32,606 nt of DNA from Chloroflexota bacterium (lineage in GTDB: Bacteria; Chloroflexota; JAHJIN01). Shown in pieces: positions 23,431-30,596 of this stretch (positions within the stretch are counted from its first letter, which is position 1; every line of letters begins with the position of its first letter). Location: positions 1 to 32,606 of the forward strand of contig JAHJIN010000358.1 of NCBI GenBank assembly GCA_018823415.1, read 5' to 3'. The translations under genes were made by a program, and so were the position numbers. The notes below the pieces were generated by a model that did not search any database, was not told where the DNA came from, and worked only from the letters and a program-made list of their open reading frames with translations.

Positions 23431-24468
23431 ATGCACACTCGTCGAATCACGTTCGCTCTGATCTCTCTGCTCGTGACATTTGTATTGGCGGCCGCCCAGT
23501 GTCCCGAGCCGCCCAAACCCACCGTGCCCCGGCCAACCAGCCAGGGACCAGAGCCCACCAACATCCAACCCACCAAGACCCCGCCCCAACCCACCCAGGT
23601 GCAGCCCACCAGGACGCCCACGCCCACCACGGCGCCGGTCGTGGTGCTGCCCCAGACCCCGCTATTGACCGTGGATGACCTGATCAAGTTGGGCCTGCCG
23701 GGCTATACGCTGCCGGCTGGCATCCAGATCGGCTTTCATGGCAAGGGTGGCTATTACAAGGCCAAGTTTGCCAAGCCCGGGACCAAGATCTATGTGGCGA
23801 TCAATGTCTTTGACGGGCCGATCCAGATCGGCGCGCCGTCCAACGCCACACTTGTCCCCACCGCCACGCTGGGCTTGAACTCGCTGTTCTACGAGACCAC
23901 CGGCGCAGACGGCAACCGCTCTGTGAGCGGCGCGGTCCAGGTCAAGGACAATGTCATCCTCAACGTGAACGCCAGCCAGGTCAAGGTCGCAGCCGCTCCC
24001 GGCGGCCCCGCTCTCAGCGGCCCCGGCCTGGCCGCTCCGGCCCGCGGCGACGTCGACGACGTCAGCGTGGACACGGTGTTCAAGCTGGCGCAGGCCCAAC
24101 TGGCCCGGCTGCCCGACTCGTTGCCCATGCCCCAGCCGGTCTCGTTCCCTACCAAGCTGGACCAAGCTGCCGGGAGTCAATATTTTGAGAGCATCGCGGT
24201 GGGTACGTCAGAAGACGGTCATGCCATCGCCCCGGCGACGGCCTTTAATGTGCAGACCCCGGTCTATATCGGCGTGGATGGGGCGACCGTGCCCTATAAC
24301 GTGGGGTTCTATGACCCGGCCACCAAAACGTACCTGCTTCAGGATGTGGGGGCGCTGCCCGGCGAGCCGCTCCGCGAGTCCTACTATTTCAACTCGCCCG
24401 GCCAGTTTGAGGCCCACGTCATCGTGGGCGACGTGCTGGCAGCCGTGCTGCCGTTCGAGGTGAAATAA
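23431..24468 (+). CDS. Secreted protein of unknown function with Pro/Thr-rich linker
   Basis: The 345-residue protein has a basic start, a hydrophobic core at 8-22 and AAAQC, which could be a Sec cleavage site (after AAA) or a poor lipobox with Gln at -1. Residues 24-70 are a Pro/Thr-rich linker with PTK/PTQ/PTR repeats. The rest is probably beta-rich, with two similar-looking halves: one around AGIQIGFHGKGGYYKAKFAKPGTKIYVAINVFDGP and one around VQTPVYIGVDGATVPYNVGFYDP. No catalytic motif or family was recognised. Ribosome-binding site AAGGAGG lies about 11 bases upstream of ATG 23431. A strong terminator follows, so it is a single-gene unit. A surface-exposed binding role is possible but unproven. 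Confidence 0.7.
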   Translation: MHTRRITFALISLLVTFVLAAAQCPEPPKPTVPRPTSQGPEPTNIQPTKTPPQPTQVQPTRTPTPTTAPVVVLPQTPLLTVDDLIKLGLPGYTLPAGIQIGFHGKGGYYKAKFAKPGTKIYVAINVFDGPIQIGAPSNATLVPTATLGLNSLFYETTGADGNRSVSGAVQVKDNVILNVNASQVKVAAAPGGPALSGPGLAAPARGDVDDVSVDTVFKLAQAQLARLPDSLPMPQPVSFPTKLDQAAGSQYFESIAVGTSEDGHAIAPATAFNVQTPVYIGVDGATVPYNVGFYDPATKTYLLQDVGALPGEPLRESYYFNSPGQFEAHVIVGDVLAAVLPFEVK

Positions 24469-24492
24469 CCCCGGACGTTGGGAGGACGCACA

Positions 24493-24528
24493 ACTGGCCT
24501 CGGTGCAAACACCGGGGCCAGTTTTTTT
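24493..24528 (+). terminator. Intrinsic terminator of the secreted protein gene
   Basis: A 13-bp stem (24493-24505 with 24510-24522, one T-G pair) has a CAAA loop and ends in seven T residues. It lies 25 bases after the stop codon. Confidence 0.93.
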
Positions 24529-24577
24529 GCCGGCCAGGGGGGCGAGGTAGCCCAAGTGCCCATATATTGACATGTTA

Positions 24578-24586
24578 TGGTATACT
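24578..24586 (+). promoter_or_regulatory. Extended -10 promoter of the Kelch-protein gene
   Basis: TGG-TATACT at 24578-24586 matches an extended -10 element. TTGACA at 24567-24572 lies 8 bases upstream of the TATACT, as at 23193-23212. The leader to ATG 24647 would be about 54 bases. Confidence 0.5.
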
Positions 24587-24646
24587 TGGAATACGAGCGT
24601 GCTTTTGTTGTCTAGAAATTTGCTCATCACAAAAGGAGGAACTCAC

Positions 24647-26311
24647 ATGCACACCCGTACACTCGCCATTCCATTAGCCCTCATCGTGGCCCTGACCCTG
24701 GCCGTGCCTACCCTGGCCTTCCAGTCTCAGGGCGTCTGGCAGCAAGTCAACACGCCCAGCACCCCCGGCAATCTCATGGGTCACAGCCTGGTCGTCATCG
24801 ACAACGACGTATACCTCTTTGGCGGCGTGGCCCCGTCCACGGAACACGCCGGCGACGCCCCGGCCCAGACCCTTAGCAATGCGCTGTACAAGTATGACCA
24901 TAACATTCAGAAGTGGATCGAGCAGACACCCGGCCTGGCACCCCCGGCCCGGGGCAACCACGCCGCCAGCGTGGTGGACGGCAAGATGGTCATCCACGGC
25001 GGCACGGACGGGGCCACCGTCCTGAATGACCTGTGGGTCTATGATCCAGCCACCAAGACCTGGACCGAAAAGACGCCCTCAGGCCCCAAGCCCCCGGCCC
25101 TTCAGTATCACAAAGCCGTAGTCTCCAACGGCCAGATGTACCTCGTCGGCGGCACGACCAGCGCCGGCACCCCGTCGGACCAACTGTGGGCCTATGACAC
25201 CACCGCCAGCTCGTGGACCCAGAAGACCAGCTATCCCGGCCCCTATGGCGGGACCTATGGCGCGTCTGTCTTTACCCCCGGGTCTGACATCATGGTGGGC
25301 GGCGCTACCGGCGACACCTATTACGTCTATAACCCGGGCACCAACTCGTGGGAGGCCAAGACCGCCACCAACTTTCCAAACCGCGAGTCCCCCGGCACCG
25401 CCCAGGTGGGGAGCACCGGCTATATCTTTGGCGGCCGGGACACGGCCACCGGCGAGTACGGCGTGGAGAGCTGGAAGGCTGATCTTTCAGGAGGGACGAC
25501 TATATGGGAGCCGCTGCCGCCGGTGATGCCCAACATCCAACCCGACGTCGTCCTGATCCCGGAGGCGCACTCGCCTACTTCGCCGATCTGGATGTGCGCC
25601 TTTCCCGATGCCGCACAGGAGGTGGAGCCGGCCGTGCTGCTCTACGGCCGGTCCTGGACCTATGCCGCCGGCAGCCATAACCCCATCCTGGGCGACGCCG
25701 CCACCTGGCTGTTTTGGCCCGGCGGGTACGCGGCCGGGCCGCTGGACGGCATCGTCGTGTGGCCGGAAGACGCGGTGGTGGAGGTGAATCACTCGCACGT
25801 CTTTAACGCTGCCGGCCGCGACGCCAACGGCTACTATGTGCCCATCACGCCCACCTGGGGGGCCACCGGTGGCGCCATCGACAACCTGGGGCGATATACC
25901 GCCGGCGACTGGCCGGGGACCTATTACGTGGCCGCCGAGGCCCCACCGGCCAAAAGTCCCATCATGCTGCGAGACCAGGTGGCGGTGACGGTCACCGGAA
26001 CCGAGACGTGCCCGGACCTGCCTCCCACCTCGTCATGGAGCCACACCTTTGCCGTCACAGGCACCTATTCGTACCATGACCGGGCCAACCCGGACCACAC
26101 CGGCTCCGTGGTGGTCAACCCAGCGCTGAAACGGCCCAGCGCGACATACGAGGTGTCCATCACCAACACCGGCTTTGACCCGGTCCAGGTCGTCATCGCC
26201 CCCAACGACACGGTGAACTGGACCAACGATGACACAGTCACCCACGCCGTTGTCGGCGGCGAGTACAAGCAATATTATTACGTCTACCTGCCGCTTGTCC
26301 TGAAGAACTGA
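24647..26311 (+). CDS. Secreted Kelch-repeat protein with rearranged cupredoxin-like halves and YLPL tail
   Basis: The 554-residue protein starts at ATG 24647 (AAAAGGAGGA 6 bases upstream) with a Sec signal peptide ending near PTLA. Kelch repeats follow at about 35-290 (HSLVVIDNDVYLFGG, HAASVVDGKMVIHGG, HKAVVSNGQMYLVGG, DLWVYDPATKTW), predicting a beta-propeller. A middle beta-rich region of unknown family reaches about 450. Residues 464-490 (WSHTFAVTGTYSYHD to GSVVV) match the C-terminal half of a plastocyanin-like cupredoxin. Residues 501-538 (VSITNTGFDPVQVVIAP to HAVVGG) match the N-terminal half, so the order is reversed. The usual Cys, His and Met ligands appear replaced by Asp, Asn and His, so copper binding is unlikely. 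The protein ends in YVYLPLVLKN. Confidence 0.85.
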   Translation: MHTRTLAIPLALIVALTLAVPTLAFQSQGVWQQVNTPSTPGNLMGHSLVVIDNDVYLFGGVAPSTEHAGDAPAQTLSNALYKYDHNIQKWIEQTPGLAPPARGNHAASVVDGKMVIHGGTDGATVLNDLWVYDPATKTWTEKTPSGPKPPALQYHKAVVSNGQMYLVGGTTSAGTPSDQLWAYDTTASSWTQKTSYPGPYGGTYGASVFTPGSDIMVGGATGDTYYVYNPGTNSWEAKTATNFPNRESPGTAQVGSTGYIFGGRDTATGEYGVESWKADLSGGTTIWEPLPPVMPNIQPDVVLIPEAHSPTSPIWMCAFPDAAQEVEPAVLLYGRSWTYAAGSHNPILGDAATWLFWPGGYAAGPLDGIVVWPEDAVVEVNHSHVFNAAGRDANGYYVPITPTWGATGGAIDNLGRYTAGDWPGTYYVAAEAPPAKSPIMLRDQVAVTVTGTETCPDLPPTSSWSHTFAVTGTYSYHDRANPDHTGSVVVNPALKRPSATYEVSITNTGFDPVQVVIAPNDTVNWTNDDTVTHAVVGGEYKQYYYVYLPLVLKN

Positions 26312-26368
26312 AGGGCTGGTGCTCCGGAACCAGATCACCCGCCCGCGTTCGTAAAGCGCATCATACTG

Positions 26369-26401
26369 CCGGGCCGGCTCCATGGTTCAGAGCCGGCCCG
26401 G
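26369..26401 (+). terminator. Hairpin after the Kelch-protein gene
   Basis: A perfect 12-bp stem, CCGGGCCGGCTC (26369-26380) with its reverse complement (26390-26401), has a 9-base loop. No T-run follows, so it is a terminator-like structure that may need a factor. It separates the Kelch gene from the next promoter. Confidence 0.6.
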
Positions 26402-26415
26402 TGTCCGGGCCGATC

Positions 26416-26444
26416 TTGACGAAACGACAGGCGCCTAGTATAAT
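26416..26444 (+). promoter_or_regulatory. Strong sigma-70-type promoter of the acyl-CoA dehydrogenase gene
   Basis: TTGACG at 26416-26421 and a perfect TATAAT at 26439-26444 are spaced by 17 bases. The leader to ATG 26478 is about 27 bases. Confidence 0.85.
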
Positions 26445-26477
26445 GCGCACGACATCAATACAAAGGAGTAAAGCCAC

Positions 26478-27623
26478 ATGGATTTCACCCTCACCGAAGA
26501 GCAGGAAATGATCCGCAAATCCGTGCGCGAGTTCGCGGAAAAAGAAGTCGCGCCTCGAGCGCAAGAAATCGACAAGGAACACCGATTCCCGGAAGAGATT
26601 ATCCGCAAAATGGGCGAGTTGGGCTTTCTTGGCCTGCCCATTCCAGAGGAATACGACGGCGTGGGGGCCGATACGGTGAGCTATGCCATCGCCGTGGAAG
26701 AGATAAGCCGGGCCTGCGGCTCTACCGGCATCACCTTTGCCGCTCACGTCTCGCTGGCTTGCGGGCCGCTGGTCTATTTTGGCAGCGACGAGCAAAAACG
26801 CAAGTACCTGGCCCCCATGGCTACCGGCGAATGGATCGGCGCATTTGGCCTCACCGAGCCGGACGCCGGCTCGGACGCCGGAGCTACACGCACCCGGGCC
26901 GTCCGCGATGGCGACGAGTGGGTCATCAACGGCCGCAAGATATTCATCACCAACGGCTCCCTGGCCGACGTGATCATTATCACGGCCATGACAGACCCTG
27001 AAGCCGGCACCCGGGGCATCACCAATTTCATCGTGGAAAAGGGCAACCCCGGCTTCAAGCCGTGGCGTGATGAGGACAAGATGGGCCTGCGCGGCTCGGT
27101 CACCAGCGAGCTCGTGTTCGAGGACTGCCGCGTGCCGGATGCCAACATCCTGGGCAGCCCCGGCGACGGTTTCAGACAGTTCCTCAAGGTGTTGGACGGC
27201 GGCCGCATCAGCATTGGAGCCATGGCTTTGGGGTTGGCTCAGGCCGCGCTGGACAAGGCCACCGAGTACGCCAAGACCCGTGTCCAGTTCGGGCAGCCCA
27301 TTGGCAAGTTCCAGGCCATTCAGTGGATGCTGGCCGACATGGCGACGGAAATCGATGCAGCCCGGCTTATGGTCTATCGCGCCGCGTGGCTCAAGGACCA
27401 GGGGGTGCGCTACACGCGCGAGGCGGCCATGGCCAAGCTCTACGCCTCGGAAGTAGCCGAGCGGGCGGCGTTCAAGGCGCTGCAGATCCACGGCGGCTAT
27501 GGCTACATGCACGAGTATGACGTGGAGCGCATCTACCGGGACCAGCGATTGTGCTCCATCGGCGAGGGGACCAGCGAGATCCAGCGGTTGGTCATCGCGC
27601 GAGAAGTGCTGGGCAAGTTTTAG
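26478..27623 (+). CDS. Acyl-CoA dehydrogenase
   Basis: The 381-residue protein is a full-length short/medium-chain-type acyl-CoA dehydrogenase, which oxidises acyl-CoA to trans-2-enoyl-CoA with FAD and passes electrons to ETF. The N-terminal helical domain begins DFTLTEEQEMIRKSVREFA. The FAD/substrate signature GAFGLTEPDAGSDAG lies at 121-135. The C-terminal signature at 333-370 (KALQIHGGYGYMHEYDVER to GTSEIQR) carries the candidate catalytic base E363 in IGEGTSEIQ. Ribosome-binding site AAGGAG lies 9 bases before ATG 26478. No beta-oxidation or ETF gene is adjacent, so whether the substrate is straight-chain, branched or aromatic cannot be told. Confidence 0.95.
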   Translation: MDFTLTEEQEMIRKSVREFAEKEVAPRAQEIDKEHRFPEEIIRKMGELGFLGLPIPEEYDGVGADTVSYAIAVEEISRACGSTGITFAAHVSLACGPLVYFGSDEQKRKYLAPMATGEWIGAFGLTEPDAGSDAGATRTRAVRDGDEWVINGRKIFITNGSLADVIIITAMTDPEAGTRGITNFIVEKGNPGFKPWRDEDKMGLRGSVTSELVFEDCRVPDANILGSPGDGFRQFLKVLDGGRISIGAMALGLAQAALDKATEYAKTRVQFGQPIGKFQAIQWMLADMATEIDAARLMVYRAAWLKDQGVRYTREAAMAKLYASEVAERAAFKALQIHGGYGYMHEYDVERIYRDQRLCSIGEGTSEIQRLVIAREVLGKF

Positions 27624-27672
27624 CGGATTACAAATTATAGGTTGCAGATCATAAAAATGAGGGGGCAGAAGG

Positions 27673-28099
27673 ATGGCAAAGGTACTGGGGTAAGGCGATA
27701 CTGAACGGGTTCGTCGTGTGGTTCATTGGGTTGGTCATCTATTTCATCCCGTCGTTCGTGTATGCGTTCTGGCTGGCGTTCCAGATGGCACCCACGACGA
27801 CGGACTATATGTCCATGAGCACCCGGATCAGCCAAGAGATCGCAACTATATACTCCGAGAACTGGCTCCTGATCGGGGCTTTGATGCTGATCGCGGCACT
27901 GATCATCTTGTGGCGGGCCAGGGCAGTAGCAATGGGCACCGGGCAGAGCCGGTGGATCAATGGGCTGGTGGTGGGCGCAACAGCAGCAGTATTTTCACTG
28001 GTGTTCGTGCTCTGCGGCGGGGTTGATCTCTCGACCGTGGTGACTATCGTGGTCTACCTGGGAGCCGGGGTCGTGGGAGGATTGCTGGCCCGGGCGTAG
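27673..28099 (+). CDS. Small four-helix membrane protein of unknown function, probable frameshift at its start
   Basis: From GTG 27716 the frame gives 127 residues with four hydrophobic segments: IGLVIYFIPSFVYAFWLAF, WLLIGALMLIAALIIL, INGLVVGATAAVFSLVFVL and VVTIVVYLGAGVVGGLLA. It matches no family I recognise. The same frame stays protein-like upstream of GTG 27716 (RYWGKAILNGFVVW) but has no start codon. ATG 27673, preceded by GAGGGGG, runs into a stop after six codons. Removing one G near 27681 would give MAKYWGKAILNGFVVW joined in frame, so the annotated 5' end probably contains a one-base insertion or a sequence error. If the shift is real, only the shorter GTG form could be made. No promoter was identified. 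Confidence 0.6.
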
Positions 28100-28181
28100 C
28101 CTGCGCGTAACACATTCGAACGCACCACCGAGGTTGCAGCATCAGGCATCGGTAGCATTTTATTTGAACGAATACGAGCGC

Positions 28182-28210
28182 TTGACGAATTGCGTCTAAT
28201 CTGTTATGAT
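28182..28210 (+). promoter_or_regulatory. Promoter of tRNA-Asp
   Basis: TTGACG at 28182-28187 and TATGAT at 28205-28210 are spaced by 17 bases and lie just upstream of the tRNA. Confidence 0.8.
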
Positions 28211-28221
28211 TGGCTCGGCGC

Positions 28222-28297
28222 GGAGGCGTGGTGTAGTGGTTAACATATCGGCCTGTCAAGCCGAAGATCGCGGGTTCGAGTCCCGTCGCTTCCGCCA
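28222..28297 (+). tRNA. tRNA-Asp (anticodon GTC)
   Basis: The 76-base gene has a 7-bp acceptor stem (GGAGGCG with CGCTTCC, one G-T pair), G73 and an encoded CCA. The anticodon arm is TCGGC-CTGTCAA-GCCGA with GTC at the anticodon. The T-arm carries TTCGAGT and the D-loop contains AGTGGTTA. Its own promoter and terminator flank it. It marks the border between core-like genes and the lower-GC region to the right. Confidence 0.97.
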
Positions 28298-28317
28298 TCC
28301 ACTGCAATCCTTGACAT

Positions 28318-28346
28318 CGACTAGCGGAAGCTAGTCGGTTTGTTTT
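28318..28346 (+). terminator. Intrinsic terminator of tRNA-Asp
   Basis: CGACTAGC (28318-28325), loop GGAA, GCTAGTCG (28330-28337), followed by GTTTGTTTT. The stop codon of the convergent recombinase fragment (28331-28333) lies inside the right arm, so the accessory region abuts the tRNA terminator directly. Confidence 0.85.
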
Positions 28347-29302
28347 AACAACTGATTCACCCTCTCGTGACTGATGCCGAATTTTTCGCCTAGCCGACGC
28401 AGAGACCACTCCTCCGGGTTATCTTGTCTGAGTCGCCGCATCTCGGCGACCTGGTCGGGTGCGATTTTGGTTCGTCGATTGGGGCGCTTGAGGCCCTCTC
28501 CGAACGCGCTGACGTCGAAAAAGCCGGGTTCTGGCTCTGATAGACCAGCTTCCCGAAACAAGTCTTGAAATGTAGGTTCGGGCTCGATCCAGACTAGAAG
28601 ATTCGTCTCGCTGTTGATGTACGCCTGTCGCACGAATTGTACGATCCAACCATGTTGTTCACGCGGCGCGGCTATTTGCCAGATAGCAAGGAGGCTTTCG
28701 AGATACTGCTGTTCATTTACTGGTTGGAGATTTTCTAGATTGCCTAATTCGGCGAGCTTGGTTTCCACTTCGGTCATATACGCGTCGTATTCAACTCGTT
28801 CAAGCGCGCCCTCGCGGTAGAGTTCCAATGTGCGGCGTTTTTTTGTTTCCCACAGCGTGCGCTGGCGGTGTAACTCGCGAACCGAGTCTTCTGCGTGTAT
28901 ATAGTTGCAGAATTCTATAGCCCATTGGTTCGCCAAGGGTACAGCCGCCAGCGCACGCTCCCATTGGGTAGTGACAACATCTGTGCGAATACTCCGCTCA
29001 GCATAGGGGCACTCGGTGTCGTACGAGTCGCACTTTTGCTGGGCAGCCAAAATATCGGCACGCGTATTCTGCCTGGTATAAGGACACTCGGTGCGACGTA
29101 TCGCGCATTGCCATTGGACAGCCAAGACATCCGTGCGAACATTCTGCCTGGCCCACAGACACCCGGTGTCGCTTATCACACGCCGTTCAACCATGTAGGA
29201 AAAGCCTTTTGAGGTATGTGATTGGCACCGTAGCTGTCTCCGGCAATAGAAGCAGGAAATTCGTCCATTCCATATCTGTGGGGTGCAGTTGGCGGATGCC
29301 AT
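28331..29302 (-). pseudogene. C-terminal part of a split large serine recombinase, with a tandem-triplicated segment and an HTH tail
   Basis: The 323-residue frame continues the recombinase encoded just upstream but in another reading frame. It opens with a zinc-ribbon piece (NGRISCFYCRRQLRCQS). Three tandem 25-residue units follow, TGCLWARQNVRTDVLAV, TECPYTRQNTRADILAA and TECPYAERSIRTDVVTT. These look like the second zinc-ribbon half plus linker of large serine recombinases, present once in normal members. The coiled-coil region follows (WETKKRRTLELYREGALERVEYDAYMTEVETKLAEL), as expected for that family. The last 60 residues (RTKIAPDQVAEMRRLRQ to GEKFGISHERVNQLL) form a helix-turn-helix-like tail that is unusual for a recombinase. 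It is probably not translated as a separate functional protein. Confidence 0.7.
28944..29168 (-). repeat. Three 75-bp tandem repeats inside the recombinase fragment
   Basis: The words CACTCGGTG/CACCCGGTG recur at 29010, 29085 and 29160, and ATTCTGCCTGG-like words recur at the same 75-base interval. The period is exactly 25 codons, so the frame is kept. The copies have diverged, so the duplication is not very recent. Confidence 0.8.
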
Positions 29303-29307
29303 CTGTG

Positions 29308-30213
29308 CTATCTAGTGCGGCGGGACTTGCGAACCTTTTGAACGCGGCGGAAAAGTTCTTCGCTGATCAACGGTTCGTGTTGACCAGGGTATTCCTGCCC
29401 TTTGTGTTTGACAATGCCGGCATAGAACGAGTTACGCAACATGGCACTTACAGTATCTTTTGAAAACGCATTGTGCCCCCAGTGACCGCTGGTACGGTAG
29501 CCTTTCTGATTGAGGTGCGTGGCAATATCACGGTCGCTGAACATACCAGTCGCGTAACTCTCAAACGCCTCGATCACTGCCGGGGCTTCATCTGCATTAG
29601 GTATGGCAACACCATCTGAGTTGCGTTGGTAGCCGAATGGTAGAGACCCATTATGCAGCCCCATGATAGCACGTTGTAGCTTTACCTTTGTTGTGTGTTT
29701 TGCTATTGCTGCGGAAAAGTATTCAGAAAAGATCGCGATCATGTATGTAAAGAGCCTGCCCTCTGGCGTGGAATAGTCGAGATTCTCGGTCGCGGATGCC
29801 AGGTTGGCCCCGCAACGGGCTACCAGTTCGATGATTTTGACGGTTACTGACATTCGCCGGCTCAGCCGGTCCAGCGAGTAGCCGACCAGGACATCTGCAT
29901 CACCATCGATGATTTTGCATAGCCCTTGTTGTAGTGCTGGCCGGTTATCGATATCTTCTCTGAACGCCGATTTGCCAGGCTCGATCAGCTCATCGACTAT
30001 TTCCCAGTTCTTCGATTGGGCGAACTCTCTGCAGCGATCAATCTGGGCGTCGAGACTCAGGCCATCCACCTGGTCAACTCTCGAGACTCTTGCGTATATG
30101 ATCGCTCTCGGTCTTCCTGGCACTTCTCTATTACGTTGGTCTGGTTTCTTGCAGGAGAGATCTCGTAGGCGCCGTTCCAGATCAAAACGAGTTTTGGTGC
30201 GCGAACCAGCCAT
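29308..30213 (-). CDS. Serine recombinase, N-terminal catalytic and recombinase domains (truncated)
   Basis: The 301-residue protein starts at ATG 30213, with AAGGAG 8 bases upstream. The resolvase domain begins IIYARVSRVDQVDGLSLDAQ with candidate nucleophile S44, and contains the conserved VGYSLDRLSRR segment. A Recombinase domain follows (LPFGYQRNSDGVAIPNADEAPAVIEAFE to FYAGIVKHKGQEYPGQHEPLI). It ends at TAG 29308-29310 right after LFRRVQKVRKSRRTR, just where full-length members continue into the zinc ribbon and coiled coil. Those parts are present downstream in another frame, so the gene is split by a stop and frame change. Large serine recombinases integrate or excise phages and islands; this one is probably inactive or needs the second piece. 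The region is lower in GC than the chromosome to its left. Confidence 0.85.
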   Translation of the reverse strand: MAGSRTKTRFDLERRLRDLSCKKPDQRNREVPGRPRAIIYARVSRVDQVDGLSLDAQIDRCREFAQSKNWEIVDELIEPGKSAFREDIDNRPALQQGLCKIIDGDADVLVGYSLDRLSRRMSVTVKIIELVARCGANLASATENLDYSTPEGRLFTYMIAIFSEYFSAAIAKHTTKVKLQRAIMGLHNGSLPFGYQRNSDGVAIPNADEAPAVIEAFESYATGMFSDRDIATHLNQKGYRTSGHWGHNAFSKDTVSAMLRNSFYAGIVKHKGQEYPGQHEPLISEELFRRVQKVRKSRRTR

Positions 30214-30596
30214 GTTGCTTCTCCTTTCAAGATGTATTAGAAGATGTTGACAAGTTTGAGGGGAACGAGCCTTCCGCGTTTGCGGAAACTTTTGAATGCT
30301 CGAGAACCTCATGGCGTAGAACAATGCCGGCGAGAAAGCGACAGAACCGCTGTTCTGGTGTTGCCACTTTCCATTTGAGGCCCCGATTCGGTTTTTTGGT
30401 TTGCGTGTCAACCGTGTCCATTGGCAATCCCATCAGGTCGAACGTTTGTTCCCTAGAAATTAAACTAGAGTTCCACTTTTTTATCCTCGAGCGTATTATA
30501 CCAGATACCAAGAGTGGCGTCAAGACCATGTGGAACTTTGAGTTTCTGTGCGAAAACCAACATGTCGCTCCAATATATTCTGGGCGGAGGTAACAG
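30214..30596. promoter_or_regulatory. Divergent control region between recombinase and XRE genes
   Basis: On the minus strand TTGACG (30523-30518) and TATAAT (30500-30495) are spaced by 17 bases and point to the recombinase. On the plus strand TTCCAC (30471-30476) and TATTAT (30494-30499), also 17 apart, point to the XRE gene, so the two -10 boxes overlap. AGTTCCAC (30469-30476) and its reverse complement GTGGAACT (30530-30537) flank both promoters and are likely operator half-sites. A further inverted repeat, TTCCGC-GTTT-GCGGAA, lies at 30271-30286 in the recombinase leader. No gene was recognised in the 383 bases. Confidence 0.6.

Noticed and set aside
28222..28297. tRNA-Asp as a classical integration site with a duplicated 3' end
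   Set aside because: No second copy of the tRNA 3' end was seen to the right within the window, and serine recombinases usually do not use tRNA 3' ends. An att site outside the window cannot be excluded.
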